64,000 nucleotides of DNA from Streptomyces cadmiisoli. Its GTDB lineage: Bacteria; Actinomycetota; Actinomycetes; Streptomycetales; Streptomycetaceae. The position numbers and the translations under genes are program-made. This document shows positions 9,456 through 17,962 of the stretch, piece after piece. The notes beneath the pieces were generated by a model. The model saw only the letters and a list, made by a program, of their open reading frames with translations, was not told the DNA's origin and ran no database searches. The stretch is taken from assembly GCF_003261055.1 (NCBI RefSeq), contig NZ_CP030073.1:8742001-8806000 (forward strand), written 5' to 3'. Position 1 is the first letter of the stretch, and each line of letters starts with the position of its first letter.

Positions 9456-10262
9456 CTACCAGATCGCTTCGACCCATTCCGGATGGTCGATGAACGGGTT
9501 GCGGTTGCCCTGGTACGAGTTGTAGATCACGTCGTTGCGGCGCTCCTCGGACGCGCTCGGCGGGTCCTGCTCGTGCCACTGCTTCAGCACCGACAGGCGG
9601 CCGTGGTAGGGGACGCTGCCGTTGGTGGTGGAGTCGTTGGGCTCCAGGTCGGGCCAGCTGTCGCCGCCCTCGTAGCGGACGGCCATGTAAAGGAGCATGC
9701 GTGCCACGTCGCCCTTGACGGCGTCGCGGGGCTCGAAGGAGTTGGCGTCCGTGAGGCTGCCGCCGCCGCCCGCGACCGCGCTGCCGCCGTTGTCGAAGTC
9801 CTTGTTGCCGCGGATGGAGTTGACCTGGACATCCTCCGGGCGCAGATGGTGCAGGTCGGTGCCGGGGCCGGCGGACGTCCCGAAGTCGCCGTGCGACTGG
9901 GCCCAGACGTGCTCCCGGTTCCAGTTGCCCGTGTTGCCGCCGTTGAGGGACTTGCTGCGGGAGACACCCGAGTACAGCAGGATCACGTTGTTGCTGTTGT
10001 TCGGGTCCTGGTCGGTGACCTTCAGGGCGTCCCAGACGGCGGAGTAGGAGAGCTTCGTCTGGCTGCTCACGATGGTGTGCAGCGAGGACTTGAGGCCGGC
10101 TCCCGTCTTGCCGATCGCGTTCTTGTAGTACGTCGAGTCGTACGCGGTCGTCGTGGCCGCTGCCGGGGGCGCGGTCAGCGCGGGTGTGATGAGGCCGGCC
10201 AGCAGGGTGGGGGTGGCGAGTGCCACAGCCTTCCAGCGGCGGGGACTCTGCGTCGCGGGCAT
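9456..10262 (-). CDS. Secreted endonuclease I family nuclease
   Basis: A 268-residue exported nuclease. Residues 1-36 form a signal peptide (VALATPTLLAGLITPALTA, cleavage near AAA-TT). The body matches the endonuclease I/NucM family, metal-dependent beta-beta-alpha nucleases that cut DNA and often RNA outside the cell. The catalytic motif NREHVWAQSHG is intact, and the conserved DLHHLRP and FEPRDAVKGDVARMLLYM segments are present. It reads toward the terminator at 9326-9363 and is transcribed alone. Its likely role is extracellular nucleic acid scavenging. The start is the ATG at 10262; no better internal start precedes the hydrophobic core. Confidence 0.92.
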   Translation of the reverse strand: MPATQSPRRWKAVALATPTLLAGLITPALTAPPAAATTTAYDSTYYKNAIGKTGAGLKSSLHTIVSSQTKLSYSAVWDALKVTDQDPNNSNNVILLYSGVSRSKSLNGGNTGNWNREHVWAQSHGDFGTSAGPGTDLHHLRPEDVQVNSIRGNKDFDNGGSAVAGGGGSLTDANSFEPRDAVKGDVARMLLYMAVRYEGGDSWPDLEPNDSTTNGSVPYHGRLSVLKQWHEQDPPSASEERRNDVIYNSYQGNRNPFIDHPEWVEAIW

Positions 10263-10523
10263 GGCGTGTCCGTTCTACGCGGATTGAACGAGCGGGACAT
10301 CCGGGAGGGTGACATGGACATGCACTCATTGGGGTGAACGGGGTGTGTCGGTTAGGTGTCGGTACCTGGCGGCGCGGCCTCCAACCGTGACGGCCGGGGG
10401 CCGAGTTCGAGTCCTGCCGGCTGGGGCGCGGGGCGGCCGTGTGAGTCACGCCACACCCGCGGGTTGTTATGGCCGGGGGGCGGCTGGTGTCTTCATGCCG
10501 AGTCCACAAAACCAGGAGGCATG

Positions 10524-11675
10524 ATGAGCGTGAACGTTGAGGTAGTCGTCGTGGGTGGCGGCTACGGGGGCGTCACGGCGGCCAACAGCCTGGCGCGCCA
10601 CGGCGGTGTGTCGGTGACGGTGGTCAATCCGCGTTCCGAGTTCGTCGAGCGGATCCGCCTGCACCAGCTCGTGACCGGCTCCGATGACGCGGTCCAGGGC
10701 TTCGGGAAGGTCATGGGCGGCAACGTGCGGCTGGTGGTGGACACCGTGACCCGGATCGATGCCGGTGGGCGCCAGGTGGAGCTGGCGAGCGGTGGCGCGC
10801 TCTCCTACGACTACCTTGTCTACGCGGTGGGCAGCGGCGCCGCCGACCCGGGTGTACCCGGCGCCACGGAGTTCGCTCACTGGGTGTCGGACCTGGAAGG
10901 TGCGCAGCGGCTGCGGGAGGCGCTGGCCGCGACGGATGTGTCGGCTCCGGTGACCGTGGTCGGGTCGGGTCCGACGGGACTGGAGACGGCTGCCGAGCTG
11001 GCGGAGGCGGGCCGCAAGGTCACCCTGGTCTGCGGCAAGGTGCTCGGCCCGTCCTTGCACGCGCGGGTCCGCCGTCCGGTCGCACGCCGACTCGCGAAGG
11101 TCGGTGTCACCGTCCTCCAGGGGTCGGGTGCGCAGGTGAAGAAGGTGACGCAGGACGCCGTGCTCCTCGACGACGGCCGTGAGTTGCCCAGCGCGGTGAC
11201 GATCTGGACTGCTGGATTCCACGTTCCGGACCTGGCCGCCCACAGCGGGCTGCGCACCGACGCGGAGGGCCGTCTGATCACCGACACGACGCTGACCTAC
11301 GTGGGCGACGAGCGGATCGTCGCCGCCGGGGACGCGGGGGTGATGCCGGACCACCCGTTCCGGATGAGCTGCCAGGCCGCCGTGCAGCTGGGCCCGGCCG
11401 CCGCTCAGACGATCCTGCGGCGGATCGCGGGCAAGAAGGCCGGCGACGTGCGGATGTTCTTCGCCGGGCAGTGCCTGAGCCTGGGCCGGGACGAGGGCGT
11501 CACCCAGTTCTCCTACCCCAACGACAAGGTGAACGCGCTCAGCATCAGTGGGCGGCCCGGTGCCGGCGTCAAGGAGATCGCCTGCCGATTCACCCTCAAC
11601 AAGCTGGTCTCCGGAGCACGCAAGGCAGGCTCCCGCTCATCCCGCACCCACAGCACCAATCTGACGGGCGCCTGA
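10524..11675 (+). CDS. NDH-2-like FAD-dependent NAD(P)H oxidoreductase
   Basis: A 383-residue two-dinucleotide-binding flavoprotein of the NDH-2/pyridine nucleotide-disulfide reductase family. An FAD Rossmann motif VVGGGYGG lies at about residue 9, the NAD(P) motif VVGSGPTGLETAAE at about 150, and the second FAD contact AAGDAG at about 270. No redox-active CxxC pair is visible, which argues for an NADH:quinone-reductase or ferredoxin-reductase-like role rather than a disulfide reductase. AGGAGG at 10513-10518 places the start at 10524; the overlapping ATG at 10521 is too close. The downstream SnoaL-like gene resembles a SigJ tail, and sigJ-flavoprotein neighbours are common in Streptomyces (from memory). 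Confidence 0.85.
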   Translation: MSVNVEVVVVGGGYGGVTAANSLARHGGVSVTVVNPRSEFVERIRLHQLVTGSDDAVQGFGKVMGGNVRLVVDTVTRIDAGGRQVELASGGALSYDYLVYAVGSGAADPGVPGATEFAHWVSDLEGAQRLREALAATDVSAPVTVVGSGPTGLETAAELAEAGRKVTLVCGKVLGPSLHARVRRPVARRLAKVGVTVLQGSGAQVKKVTQDAVLLDDGRELPSAVTIWTAGFHVPDLAAHSGLRTDAEGRLITDTTLTYVGDERIVAAGDAGVMPDHPFRMSCQAAVQLGPAAAQTILRRIAGKKAGDVRMFFAGQCLSLGRDEGVTQFSYPNDKVNALSISGRPGAGVKEIACRFTLNKLVSGARKAGSRSSRTHSTNLTGA

Positions 11676-11938
11676 GTCGCAGCCGTCCAACCCCCGACGC
11701 GCCGCTTGACCGTTTCCTTCGCGGGGCCGGCCCCATCGGCCGTCTCAACAAGGACCGAGCCACACATGAACAACGCCTCACATGCCGGGCGCTGGGGTGC
11801 CGTTCCCGCCGATTGGTACCCCCGCGCAGGCTGATCGGCGGCGAGGCTGCTGCCGACATCCCGTCATGGGATTCGGCGCCCGTTCCACGGCCTGCTTCCG
11901 CCGACCGGGCCGACTGCGAGAAAGGGAAGACGCGCGAC

Positions 11939-12427
11939 ATGGACGACCACGTGACCGAATCCGCTACCCGTGCAGACACCTGGCTGTCCGAGGACCCGCT
12001 CACCCCCCAGGCAATGGCCGAGGACATCGAACGGTTCGAGGACCTGTCAACAGCAGTGAACTCGCTCCGGTCCGTCCTTGCGACGCAAAATCTGCAAGGG
12101 CTGGTCGACGTACTGGCCCCGGACGTCGTTCTGGTCAGCGACGGCGGCGGCCTCCAGCAGACCGCACTGCTGCCCGTCGTCGGTGCCGACAACGTGATCC
12201 GTTACATCGCCGACCGTGTCGGCAGGGAAGGCAACACCTTCTCCTGCGAGCCCACCACGGTCGGCGGAAACCCCGGACTCGTCCTGCGTGTTGAGGGGGT
12301 GATCGACGGTGTACTGGCCGTCCGCGCGAACAACGCCCGGGTCACCGGCCTCTACTACGTCCGCAACCCCAAAGTCTCACCACGCGGAGACTCCACCCGC
12401 TCACATCCTGATGCCGTCCCGCCGTAA
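11939..12427 (+). CDS. SnoaL-like protein resembling the C-terminal domain of sigma factor SigJ
   Basis: A 162-residue protein whose second half (VLAPDVVLVSDGGG, then VRANNARVTGLYYVRNP) matches the NTF2/SnoaL-like C-terminal domain of ECF41-type SigJ sigma factors. The sigma-2 and sigma-4 DNA-binding regions are absent. The N-terminal 50 residues (rich in Asp/Glu with AEDIERFEDL) are not recognisable. In ECF41 sigma factors this domain tunes promoter activity; a free copy might act in trans, or be the relic of a deleted sigma gene. The ATG at 11939 follows AAAGGGAAGA by ten bases, so translation is plausible. Confidence 0.65.
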   Translation: MDDHVTESATRADTWLSEDPLTPQAMAEDIERFEDLSTAVNSLRSVLATQNLQGLVDVLAPDVVLVSDGGGLQQTALLPVVGADNVIRYIADRVGREGNTFSCEPTTVGGNPGLVLRVEGVIDGVLAVRANNARVTGLYYVRNPKVSPRGDSTRSHPDAVPP

Positions 12428-12651
12428 CACTGCCGACCCCCCTGCGGTCTTCACCGGGACGACCACACAGCGATGATGAAGGGAAACGGCCCTGACCGCG
12501 TTGCCGGTCGAAACGTCACCCCGCCCACCTGTTCCGATACCGCACTTCAACCCGGTGGGCCCGGGCACTTCGAACCGACTACAGACGGTGGATCTCCACG
12601 ATGGAGCCCCGCCCCGACGATCCTGCCGTCAATCCTTGAGAAGAACCTGAC

Positions 12652-12885
12652 ATGACCGATGTGCTGACCCAATTCCTGACGTCACTGAGCCCGAGAAACC
12701 GGTCCTTCGCGAAAAACCTGCCAATAGGGCAGCAGGAAGATCTGGCCCATGCATGGAATTTGCACAAGTCCATCAAAGGGCAAGGTATTCCGCCTCTGAG
12801 TGGTCGCATCAAGGTTGGCGACCCTGCGACAGAGGCCAACGCCCTTATCGGCGGAATGCGCGGAACCCGCGCTGTGCCGCGCTGA
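12652..12885 (+). CDS. Small hypothetical protein
   Basis: A 77-residue protein of unknown function, without signal peptide or membrane segment. It contains RNRSFAKNLPIGQQED then HAWNLHKSIKGQGIPPL, which looks like ordinary folded-protein composition rather than GC-bias noise. Local GC is lower than in neighbours. GAGAAG lies nine bases before the ATG. It sits between the SigJ-tail gene and the second flavoprotein. I do not recognise a family. Confidence 0.5.
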   Translation: MTDVLTQFLTSLSPRNRSFAKNLPIGQQEDLAHAWNLHKSIKGQGIPPLSGRIKVGDPATEANALIGGMRGTRAVPR

Positions 12886-13132
12886 TCGGGCTGACGGCAT
12901 GACCCTGTTGGGGGCCTTTCCGGGATCTGGCCCTAAATGCCCGGCCTGCGACAGTCGAACCGCCGACGTCCGCATCTTTAGTCGGGGTCTCCTGAATGAG
13001 ATCTCGGCGTGTGATACCCGTGATAAATAGAATCCACGATCATTAACCCGGACGGGCCTGAAAGATGCACTGAAGGTTTTCGTCGACACAATGATCATGG
13101 CCTCGGTGCAGTTTTCTATGAGGGAGAATCTG

Positions 13133-14344
13133 ATGAAGAATATTCTGGTCATCGGTGGCGGGTTCGCCGGCGTGTGGAGCGCGGCGGGAGCCGTACGCGC
13201 TGCCCGTGCCGCGGGTGACGCGGGGGAGGGGCTGCGGGTGACGTTGGTCAGTGGCGGTGACGACCTGGTGATCCGTCCGCGGATGTACGAGGAGGACCCC
13301 GAGGGGATGCGGCTCGCGCTGGACCGCATCCTCGGCCCGATCGGCGTGCGTCGCGTGACCGCGACCGTGACCGGGATCGACACCGAAGCCCACACCGTCC
13401 GTGCCGTCAGCCGCACCGGCGAGGACCTCGAACTGTCCTACGACAAGCTCGTGCTGGCCACCGGCAGCCAGGCGGTCAGTCCGAAGCTGCCCGGCGCCGA
13501 GTACATCTTCAATGTCGACACGATGCCCGCTGCGGCCGCCCTCAACAACCATCTGAAGCTGCTGCCCGAGCAGGCGGCTGCCCAGGGCCGCTACACCGCA
13601 GTCGTGGTCGGAGCCAGCTTCACCGGCCTGGAGATCGGCACCGCCATCGGGGAGCGTCTCACCGCGATCGCCGCACGGGACGGCGCGGCCGAGGACGTGC
13701 GGGTCGTCCTGGTGGACCGGGCCGACGTGGTCGGCCCCGAACTCGGCGAGAACCCCCGGCCGCTCATCGACAGCGCTCTGGACGAGCTGAAGATCGAACG
13801 GCGTCTGGGACGCACTGTGGCGTCGGCGACCGACAAGACCGTCACCCTGTCCGACGGCGAGGTGATCCCGGCCGCCACCGTGGTGTGGACGGCCGGCATG
13901 GCCGCCAGCCCGCTCACCGCGCAGATCCCCGGCGAGCGCGACCGGCTCGGCCGGCTGGCGGTGGACGAGAACCTCCGCGTCATCGGCGTCGCCGACGTCT
14001 ACGCGGCCGGCGACACGGCCGCGGCTCCCGCGGAGGTCGGCCAGGTCACCACGCTGAGCTGCCAGCACGCCCAGCCGATGGGGAAGTTCGCCGGTCACAA
14101 CGTGGCCGCCGAGTTGTTCGGCCAGGACCTCCTGACCTTCACCCCCGACCCGTACGGTGTCTGCCTGGACCTCGGGCCGGCCGGAGCTGTCGTCATGATG
14201 GGCTGGGGCCAGGACCGTCAGGTCGTCGTGACCGGTGAAGAGGCCAAGACGCTCAAGCAGAACATCAACACTCTGTGGGTCTACCCGCCGGTCGACGACG
14301 CGGAGCAGATCCTCGCCCAGGCCGGCCGCTTCTCCAACGGCTGA
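13133..14344 (+). CDS. Second NDH-2-like FAD-dependent oxidoreductase
   Basis: A 403-residue flavoprotein of the same broad family as the gene at 10524 but clearly diverged. The FAD motif VIGGGFAG is at residues 6-13, YDKLVLATGSQ near 105, the NAD(P) motif VVGASFTGLEIG near 162, and the second FAD motif YAAGDTAAAP near 290. No CxxC redox pair is seen. It probably transfers electrons from NAD(P)H to a quinone or another acceptor. AGGGAGA six bases before the ATG sets the start; an earlier in-frame ATG at 13091 has no RBS. A hairpin at 14370 probably ends the transcript. Confidence 0.85.
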   Translation: MKNILVIGGGFAGVWSAAGAVRAARAAGDAGEGLRVTLVSGGDDLVIRPRMYEEDPEGMRLALDRILGPIGVRRVTATVTGIDTEAHTVRAVSRTGEDLELSYDKLVLATGSQAVSPKLPGAEYIFNVDTMPAAAALNNHLKLLPEQAAAQGRYTAVVVGASFTGLEIGTAIGERLTAIAARDGAAEDVRVVLVDRADVVGPELGENPRPLIDSALDELKIERRLGRTVASATDKTVTLSDGEVIPAATVVWTAGMAASPLTAQIPGERDRLGRLAVDENLRVIGVADVYAAGDTAAAPAEVGQVTTLSCQHAQPMGKFAGHNVAAELFGQDLLTFTPDPYGVCLDLGPAGAVVMMGWGQDRQVVVTGEEAKTLKQNINTLWVYPPVDDAEQILAQAGRFSNG

Positions 14345-14369
14345 CGGTACGGCCCGCCGCCCCGATGTA

Positions 14370-14400
14370 GGCCGGTGGTCCTGTAACGGGACCGCCGGCC
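14370..14400 (+). terminator. Probable intrinsic terminator
   Basis: GGCCGGTGGTCC and GGACCGCCGGCC form a 12-bp stem with one mismatch around a short loop, 26 bases after the flavoprotein stop. Confidence 0.7.
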
Positions 14401-14730
14401 TTCGGGCTCGGCATGTCCGATTGCCCCGGTCGAAGGCATGCCCCTGCCGTTGCCTCACGGACTTCACCTCGTCAAGGTGCAACTTCGCGGAGCCCCTGAT
14501 GTGTCAGAAGGTGGCTGAATGCTGAATGCTGAATGCTGGATGTGAGATGTGCGGATGGCGACGGGCTGACCGCGACGGGACGACAGCGCCGGTATCTGTA
14601 CGGCTGCTGGCGGCTGCACTGATCGCCTGAAGGCTCAGCCCGCTGCACATGGCACGGCATCTAAAGCTGCCCGGTGGGGCAGGCCGGGACGGCGACCAGC
14701 CCCACCGTGACGACGGCCGGCGATGTCACA
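14401..14730. other. Interval without a gene
   Basis: Nothing coding is seen between the terminator and the end of the convergent epimerase-like gene. The interval contains a short tandem repeat (14515-14542). Confidence 0.5.
14515..14542. repeat. Heptamer tandem repeat
   Basis: Three perfect copies of CTGAATG are followed by a fourth with one change (CTGGATG). It is a simple-sequence repeat in an intergenic region and might vary between strains. No function is evident. Confidence 0.8.
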
Positions 14731-15798
14731 TCAGCGCAGTTTTCCTACCCGGAACGTCGTGGTGTACAGGCGCACCTCGTCCGGGGCCAGAAACGTCATG
14801 GAGCCGTCCTCCCGGGCCGCGGCCTCGCCCTGCACCCGATGCGTGGACGGTTCGAACCCCACCGCGTAGGCGCCCTCACGCAGGTGCAGCCACTGGAAGA
14901 AGGACGGGAACTGGGTCGTGTCGAACTCCAACTCGAAGTAGACACCGAGGCGTTCGTTGACCAGCCGGGGACGGACCAGACCGTTCGCGTCCGGTTCCAG
15001 TTCGTGTTCGTAGACCTGCTCGATGAATCCCGGGAGCGGGGCGGGCATGTCGACGTTCGAGACTCCTTGCTCGGCCACGCTGTCGGTCTGCCACAGCGTC
15101 CGGCTCACCGGGATTTCGTAGCGCGTGCCCTCGTCGAGGAAGGGCCAGCCGATGTTGACGTGGTACAGGTACATGTGCGGAGTGGGATCGAAGCCCGCGT
15201 TGCGCACCCGGTCGGTCAGCCGGATCTCCGTACCGCCGAGATCGGCCTCGATGCGGCGAGTGAGCCGCAGATGTTCTCCGAAGATCGCGGCCTGCCGTAC
15301 CTCGCCCTCGGCCCACAGCACACAGCGGCCGTCGTCCTGCCACTGCTCGCCGTATCCGGTCAGCCGGGCGGGCAGGTTGGCGACCCGGCCGTGCAGCCCG
15401 TGCGACGCCGTGCGCCTGGGCGGATAGCGGTATTGGGAGGCGTCCACCTCGGCGCCGAAGAGGGTGTGGTCGAGGCCCGCGGTGAGCAGCAGCCCCGAGA
15501 AGCTGCGCATCATCGACAGGCCGTCGTCGTCGCGGTACTCGTGCAGCGCGGGGTGCCGGAAGCCGGTCGCGGAGCGCCAGCCGAAGCCACGGCCCTCGAA
15601 CTCGGCCCCGCCCAGGTCCATCGCCCGGTCCACGAGCACGTCGAAGGAGAGTCCCGCGCCGGTGCGGAACTCCAGTGTACGGATGCCGCGTTCGGTGCCG
15701 TCGTCCAGGACGACGGACCGCACTCCGCCCGCGGCGCTCAGATCGCCGGCGAGGCGGGCCAGGGAATGGCGGTCGTGGGAGCGCCCGTGCAGCTTCAC
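14731..15798 (-). CDS. DUF4432 family aldose-epimerase-like protein
   Basis: A 355-residue protein of the DUF4432 group, which shares the galactose-mutarotase beta-sandwich fold. Conserved features include VLVDRAMDLGGAEFEG near residue 50, SASHG-like TASHGLHGRVANLPA near 130, the HMYLYHVNIGWP block near 210 with its histidines, and a Glu in FELEFD. It probably binds or epimerises a sugar or sugar acid in the cytosol. The GTG start at 15798 overlaps the stop of the upstream SDR by four bases (GTGA), so the two are translationally coupled. It is part of the leftward arm of the LacI-controlled unit. Confidence 0.85.
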   Translation of the reverse strand: MKLHGRSHDRHSLARLAGDLSAAGGVRSVVLDDGTERGIRTLEFRTGAGLSFDVLVDRAMDLGGAEFEGRGFGWRSATGFRHPALHEYRDDDGLSMMRSFSGLLLTAGLDHTLFGAEVDASQYRYPPRRTASHGLHGRVANLPARLTGYGEQWQDDGRCVLWAEGEVRQAAIFGEHLRLTRRIEADLGGTEIRLTDRVRNAGFDPTPHMYLYHVNIGWPFLDEGTRYEIPVSRTLWQTDSVAEQGVSNVDMPAPLPGFIEQVYEHELEPDANGLVRPRLVNERLGVYFELEFDTTQFPSFFQWLHLREGAYAVGFEPSTHRVQGEAAAREDGSMTFLAPDEVRLYTTTFRVGKLR

Positions 15799-16541
15799 GC
15801 CATCACCCACCCTCCGTTGACCTCGATGCACTGACCGGTGACGAACGAGGCGTCGTCGCCGGCGAGGAACGACACCACCGACGCCAGCTCGTCGGGTCGC
15901 CCGCGTCGCTTCAGGGCCTGGTGGTCCAGTACATGGCGGCGGTAGGCTTCCGGATCTTCGTGGATCTCTTCGGCCGCGGTGGGGAAGGCGCCGGGCGAGA
16001 CGCAGTTGACGCGGATTTCCACGGGCCCCAGTTCGCGGGCGAGGGCACGGGTGAGTGCGACGGCGGCGCCCTTGGTGGAGACGTATGCCGCCAGTGAGTC
16101 CCAGCCGCCGTGCATCGTGATCGACGCGATGTTGACGATCGCCCCTCCGCCGGTGACGGTCATCCGCCGTGTCGCCGCCTGTGCGGCGATCCAGTAGGCG
16201 CGCTGGTTGACCGCCACCACCTCCTCGTACTCGGCGAGCGGCACCTCCAGGAACGGGCGGCTCGGATACACGGCCGCGTTGTTGACCAGGACACGCAAGG
16301 TGCCCAGCTCGGTCGCCGTCCGTTCCACGGCCTCCTCGATCGTCGCGGCGTCGCGCAGATCGCCGGTGAGGGCCAGTGCTCGGGCGCCGGCGTTCTTCAC
16401 GAGTTCTGCGGTCAGTTCCAGTGATTCGCTGTCGCGGTCGAGGAGGGCGACGTCATGGCCGTCGGCGGCCAGTCGGGCTGCGACCGCCCGGCCCAGGGCG
16501 CCGCCCGCACCGGTCACGAGTGCGGCTCGGGGTTGCTTCAT
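15795..16541 (-). CDS. SDR-family NAD(P)-dependent oxidoreductase
   Basis: A 248-residue classical short-chain dehydrogenase. The cofactor motif TGAGGALG lies near residue 11, NNAAVY near 87, the catalytic Ser in ASITMHGG near 140, YVSTK (Tyr/Lys) near 153, and the C-terminal QCIEVNGGW segment closes the fold. It probably oxidises a sugar or sugar acid hydroxyl in the pathway served by the surrounding unit. GGGA six bases before the ATG at 16541 favours this start over the ATG at 16553. Its upstream region contains the 24-bp palindrome shared with the divergent CoA-transferase operon. Confidence 0.88.
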   Translation of the reverse strand: MKQPRAALVTGAGGALGRAVAARLAADGHDVALLDRDSESLELTAELVKNAGARALALTGDLRDAATIEEAVERTATELGTLRVLVNNAAVYPSRPFLEVPLAEYEEVVAVNQRAYWIAAQAATRRMTVTGGGAIVNIASITMHGGWDSLAAYVSTKGAAVALTRALARELGPVEIRVNCVSPGAFPTAAEEIHEDPEAYRRHVLDHQALKRRGRPDELASVVSFLAGDDASFVTGQCIEVNGGWVMA

Positions 16542-16630
16542 CGGTGATCCCATCTTGCCGGTGCCGTACGGGCGCTGAGGGGGAAGATGCGTGGCGTTGA
16601 CACCGCGAGCGGTGCCCGCCTAGCGTGGAT

Positions 16631-16654
16631 GTTAGCGCTATCGATAGCGCTAAC
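16631..16654. promoter_or_regulatory. Perfect palindrome, likely LacI-family operator
   Basis: GTTAGCGCTATC is followed directly by its exact inverse, a 24-bp perfect palindrome with the central CG typical of LacI/GalR operators. It lies in the short region between the divergent SDR and CoA-transferase genes, and a LacI-family gene ends the rightward operon. Autoregulated control of both arms is inferred. Confidence 0.85.
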
Positions 16655-16753
16655 AACAGGGTGCGGGAGATGAACGCGGCAGCGAGCACACACAAGCCCG
16701 GCCCCCTGGTTCCACTCGTGTCGGTGCCACCCGCCGTCCCCTCAAGGAGCCAC

Positions 16754-17962
16754 ATGACCTCGCGCGACCAGCCCGGCATACTCGCCGGGTACCGGGTCCT
16801 CGACTGTTCCATCGCCATGGCCGGACCCTTCGCCGCCCAGCGCCTCGGTGACCTGGGCGCCGATGTCGTCAAAATCGAACCGGTCACGGGTGAGTGGCAG
16901 CGCCACGCCGCAGCGGGCGGCGCCGGCGGCAACCGGATCAATGTGTCTTTCCTGTCGCTGAACCGCAACAAGAGGTCCCTCGCCGTCGACCTCAAGGACC
17001 CTGCGGGAAAGGAGGTGCTGCGGCGCCTTGTCGCCGAGGCCGACGTCTTCCTCCAGAACTACCGTCCCGGCGTGGCCGACCGGCTGGGCGTCGACTACGC
17101 CTCTCTCGCCGCGCTCAACCCGTCACTCGTCTACGTGTCCATCTCCGGCTACGGCGAGGACGGGCCGTACGCCGGCCGGCCCGGCCAGGACCTGCTTCTG
17201 CAGGCGATGTCGGGGGCCATGCTCTCCGGCGGCCGGGACGGTGAGGCGCCGCGGGCCGCAGGCCAGTACCTCGTGGACGCCGTCACCGCTTCCACAGCCT
17301 TCGAGGGGGTCCTCGCCGCATTGCTGCACCGGGAACGCACCGGCGAGGGCCAGCTCGTGACGGTGAACATGCTCGACGCCATCACCACTCTGCAGATGCA
17401 GGAGCTGTCGGTCCACACGGTCGGCGGGCTGCCGCAGACCCGATCGGCGGAACCTCACGCCCACGTCTACATCCGGTCACCCTACGGGGCCTTCCGCACC
17501 GCGGACGTTCACATCGTCCTGGCTCTTCCTCCCCTGAAGCGGCTCGGTGAGATCATCGGCGAGGACAGCTTCCTGTCCATGGAGGACGAGGAGCACGGCT
17601 GGACCCACCGTGACGAGATCTTCGCCCGCACCGCGTCCCGCCTGCTCACCCGCCCCGCACGCCACTGGCTCGACGCCTTCGCGTCCGCCGGCATCTGGGC
17701 GGGTCCGGTCTACGGATACGCGGATCTGGTGGATGACCCACAGATCCGACACAACGGCACCTTCGTCACCTACGACCATCCCACCGAAGGCCGTGTGACG
17801 GTGCCCGGCTTCCCCTACAGGTTCTCGGCCACCCCGCCTCGCATCGACCGCGGAGCCCCCCTCACCGGCGAACACACCCGGGACATCCTGGCCGAAGCGG
17901 GCCTCGGAGAAGAGGAGATCGAGGCACTGTTCGCCTCCGGCACCGTGGCGGAGACATCGTGA
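16754..17962 (+). CDS. CaiB/BaiF class III CoA-transferase
   Basis: A 402-residue family III CoA-transferase, which moves CoA between carboxylic acids. The opening LAGYRVLDCSIAMAGPFAAQ, then LGADVVKIEP, NRNKRSLAVDLK and the GQDLLLQAMSG block carry the expected pattern; Asp146 is in the place of the catalytic aspartate. AAGGAG eight bases before the ATG sets the start. It is the first gene of the rightward arm, directly behind the palindrome, and its stop overlaps the next start. Together with the enoyl-CoA hydratase it suggests that a sugar-derived or other hydroxy acid is activated as a CoA thioester. The substrate is unknown. Confidence 0.9.
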   Translation: MTSRDQPGILAGYRVLDCSIAMAGPFAAQRLGDLGADVVKIEPVTGEWQRHAAAGGAGGNRINVSFLSLNRNKRSLAVDLKDPAGKEVLRRLVAEADVFLQNYRPGVADRLGVDYASLAALNPSLVYVSISGYGEDGPYAGRPGQDLLLQAMSGAMLSGGRDGEAPRAAGQYLVDAVTASTAFEGVLAALLHRERTGEGQLVTVNMLDAITTLQMQELSVHTVGGLPQTRSAEPHAHVYIRSPYGAFRTADVHIVLALPPLKRLGEIIGEDSFLSMEDEEHGWTHRDEIFARTASRLLTRPARHWLDAFASAGIWAGPVYGYADLVDDPQIRHNGTFVTYDHPTEGRVTVPGFPYRFSATPPRIDRGAPLTGEHTRDILAEAGLGEEEIEALFASGTVAETS

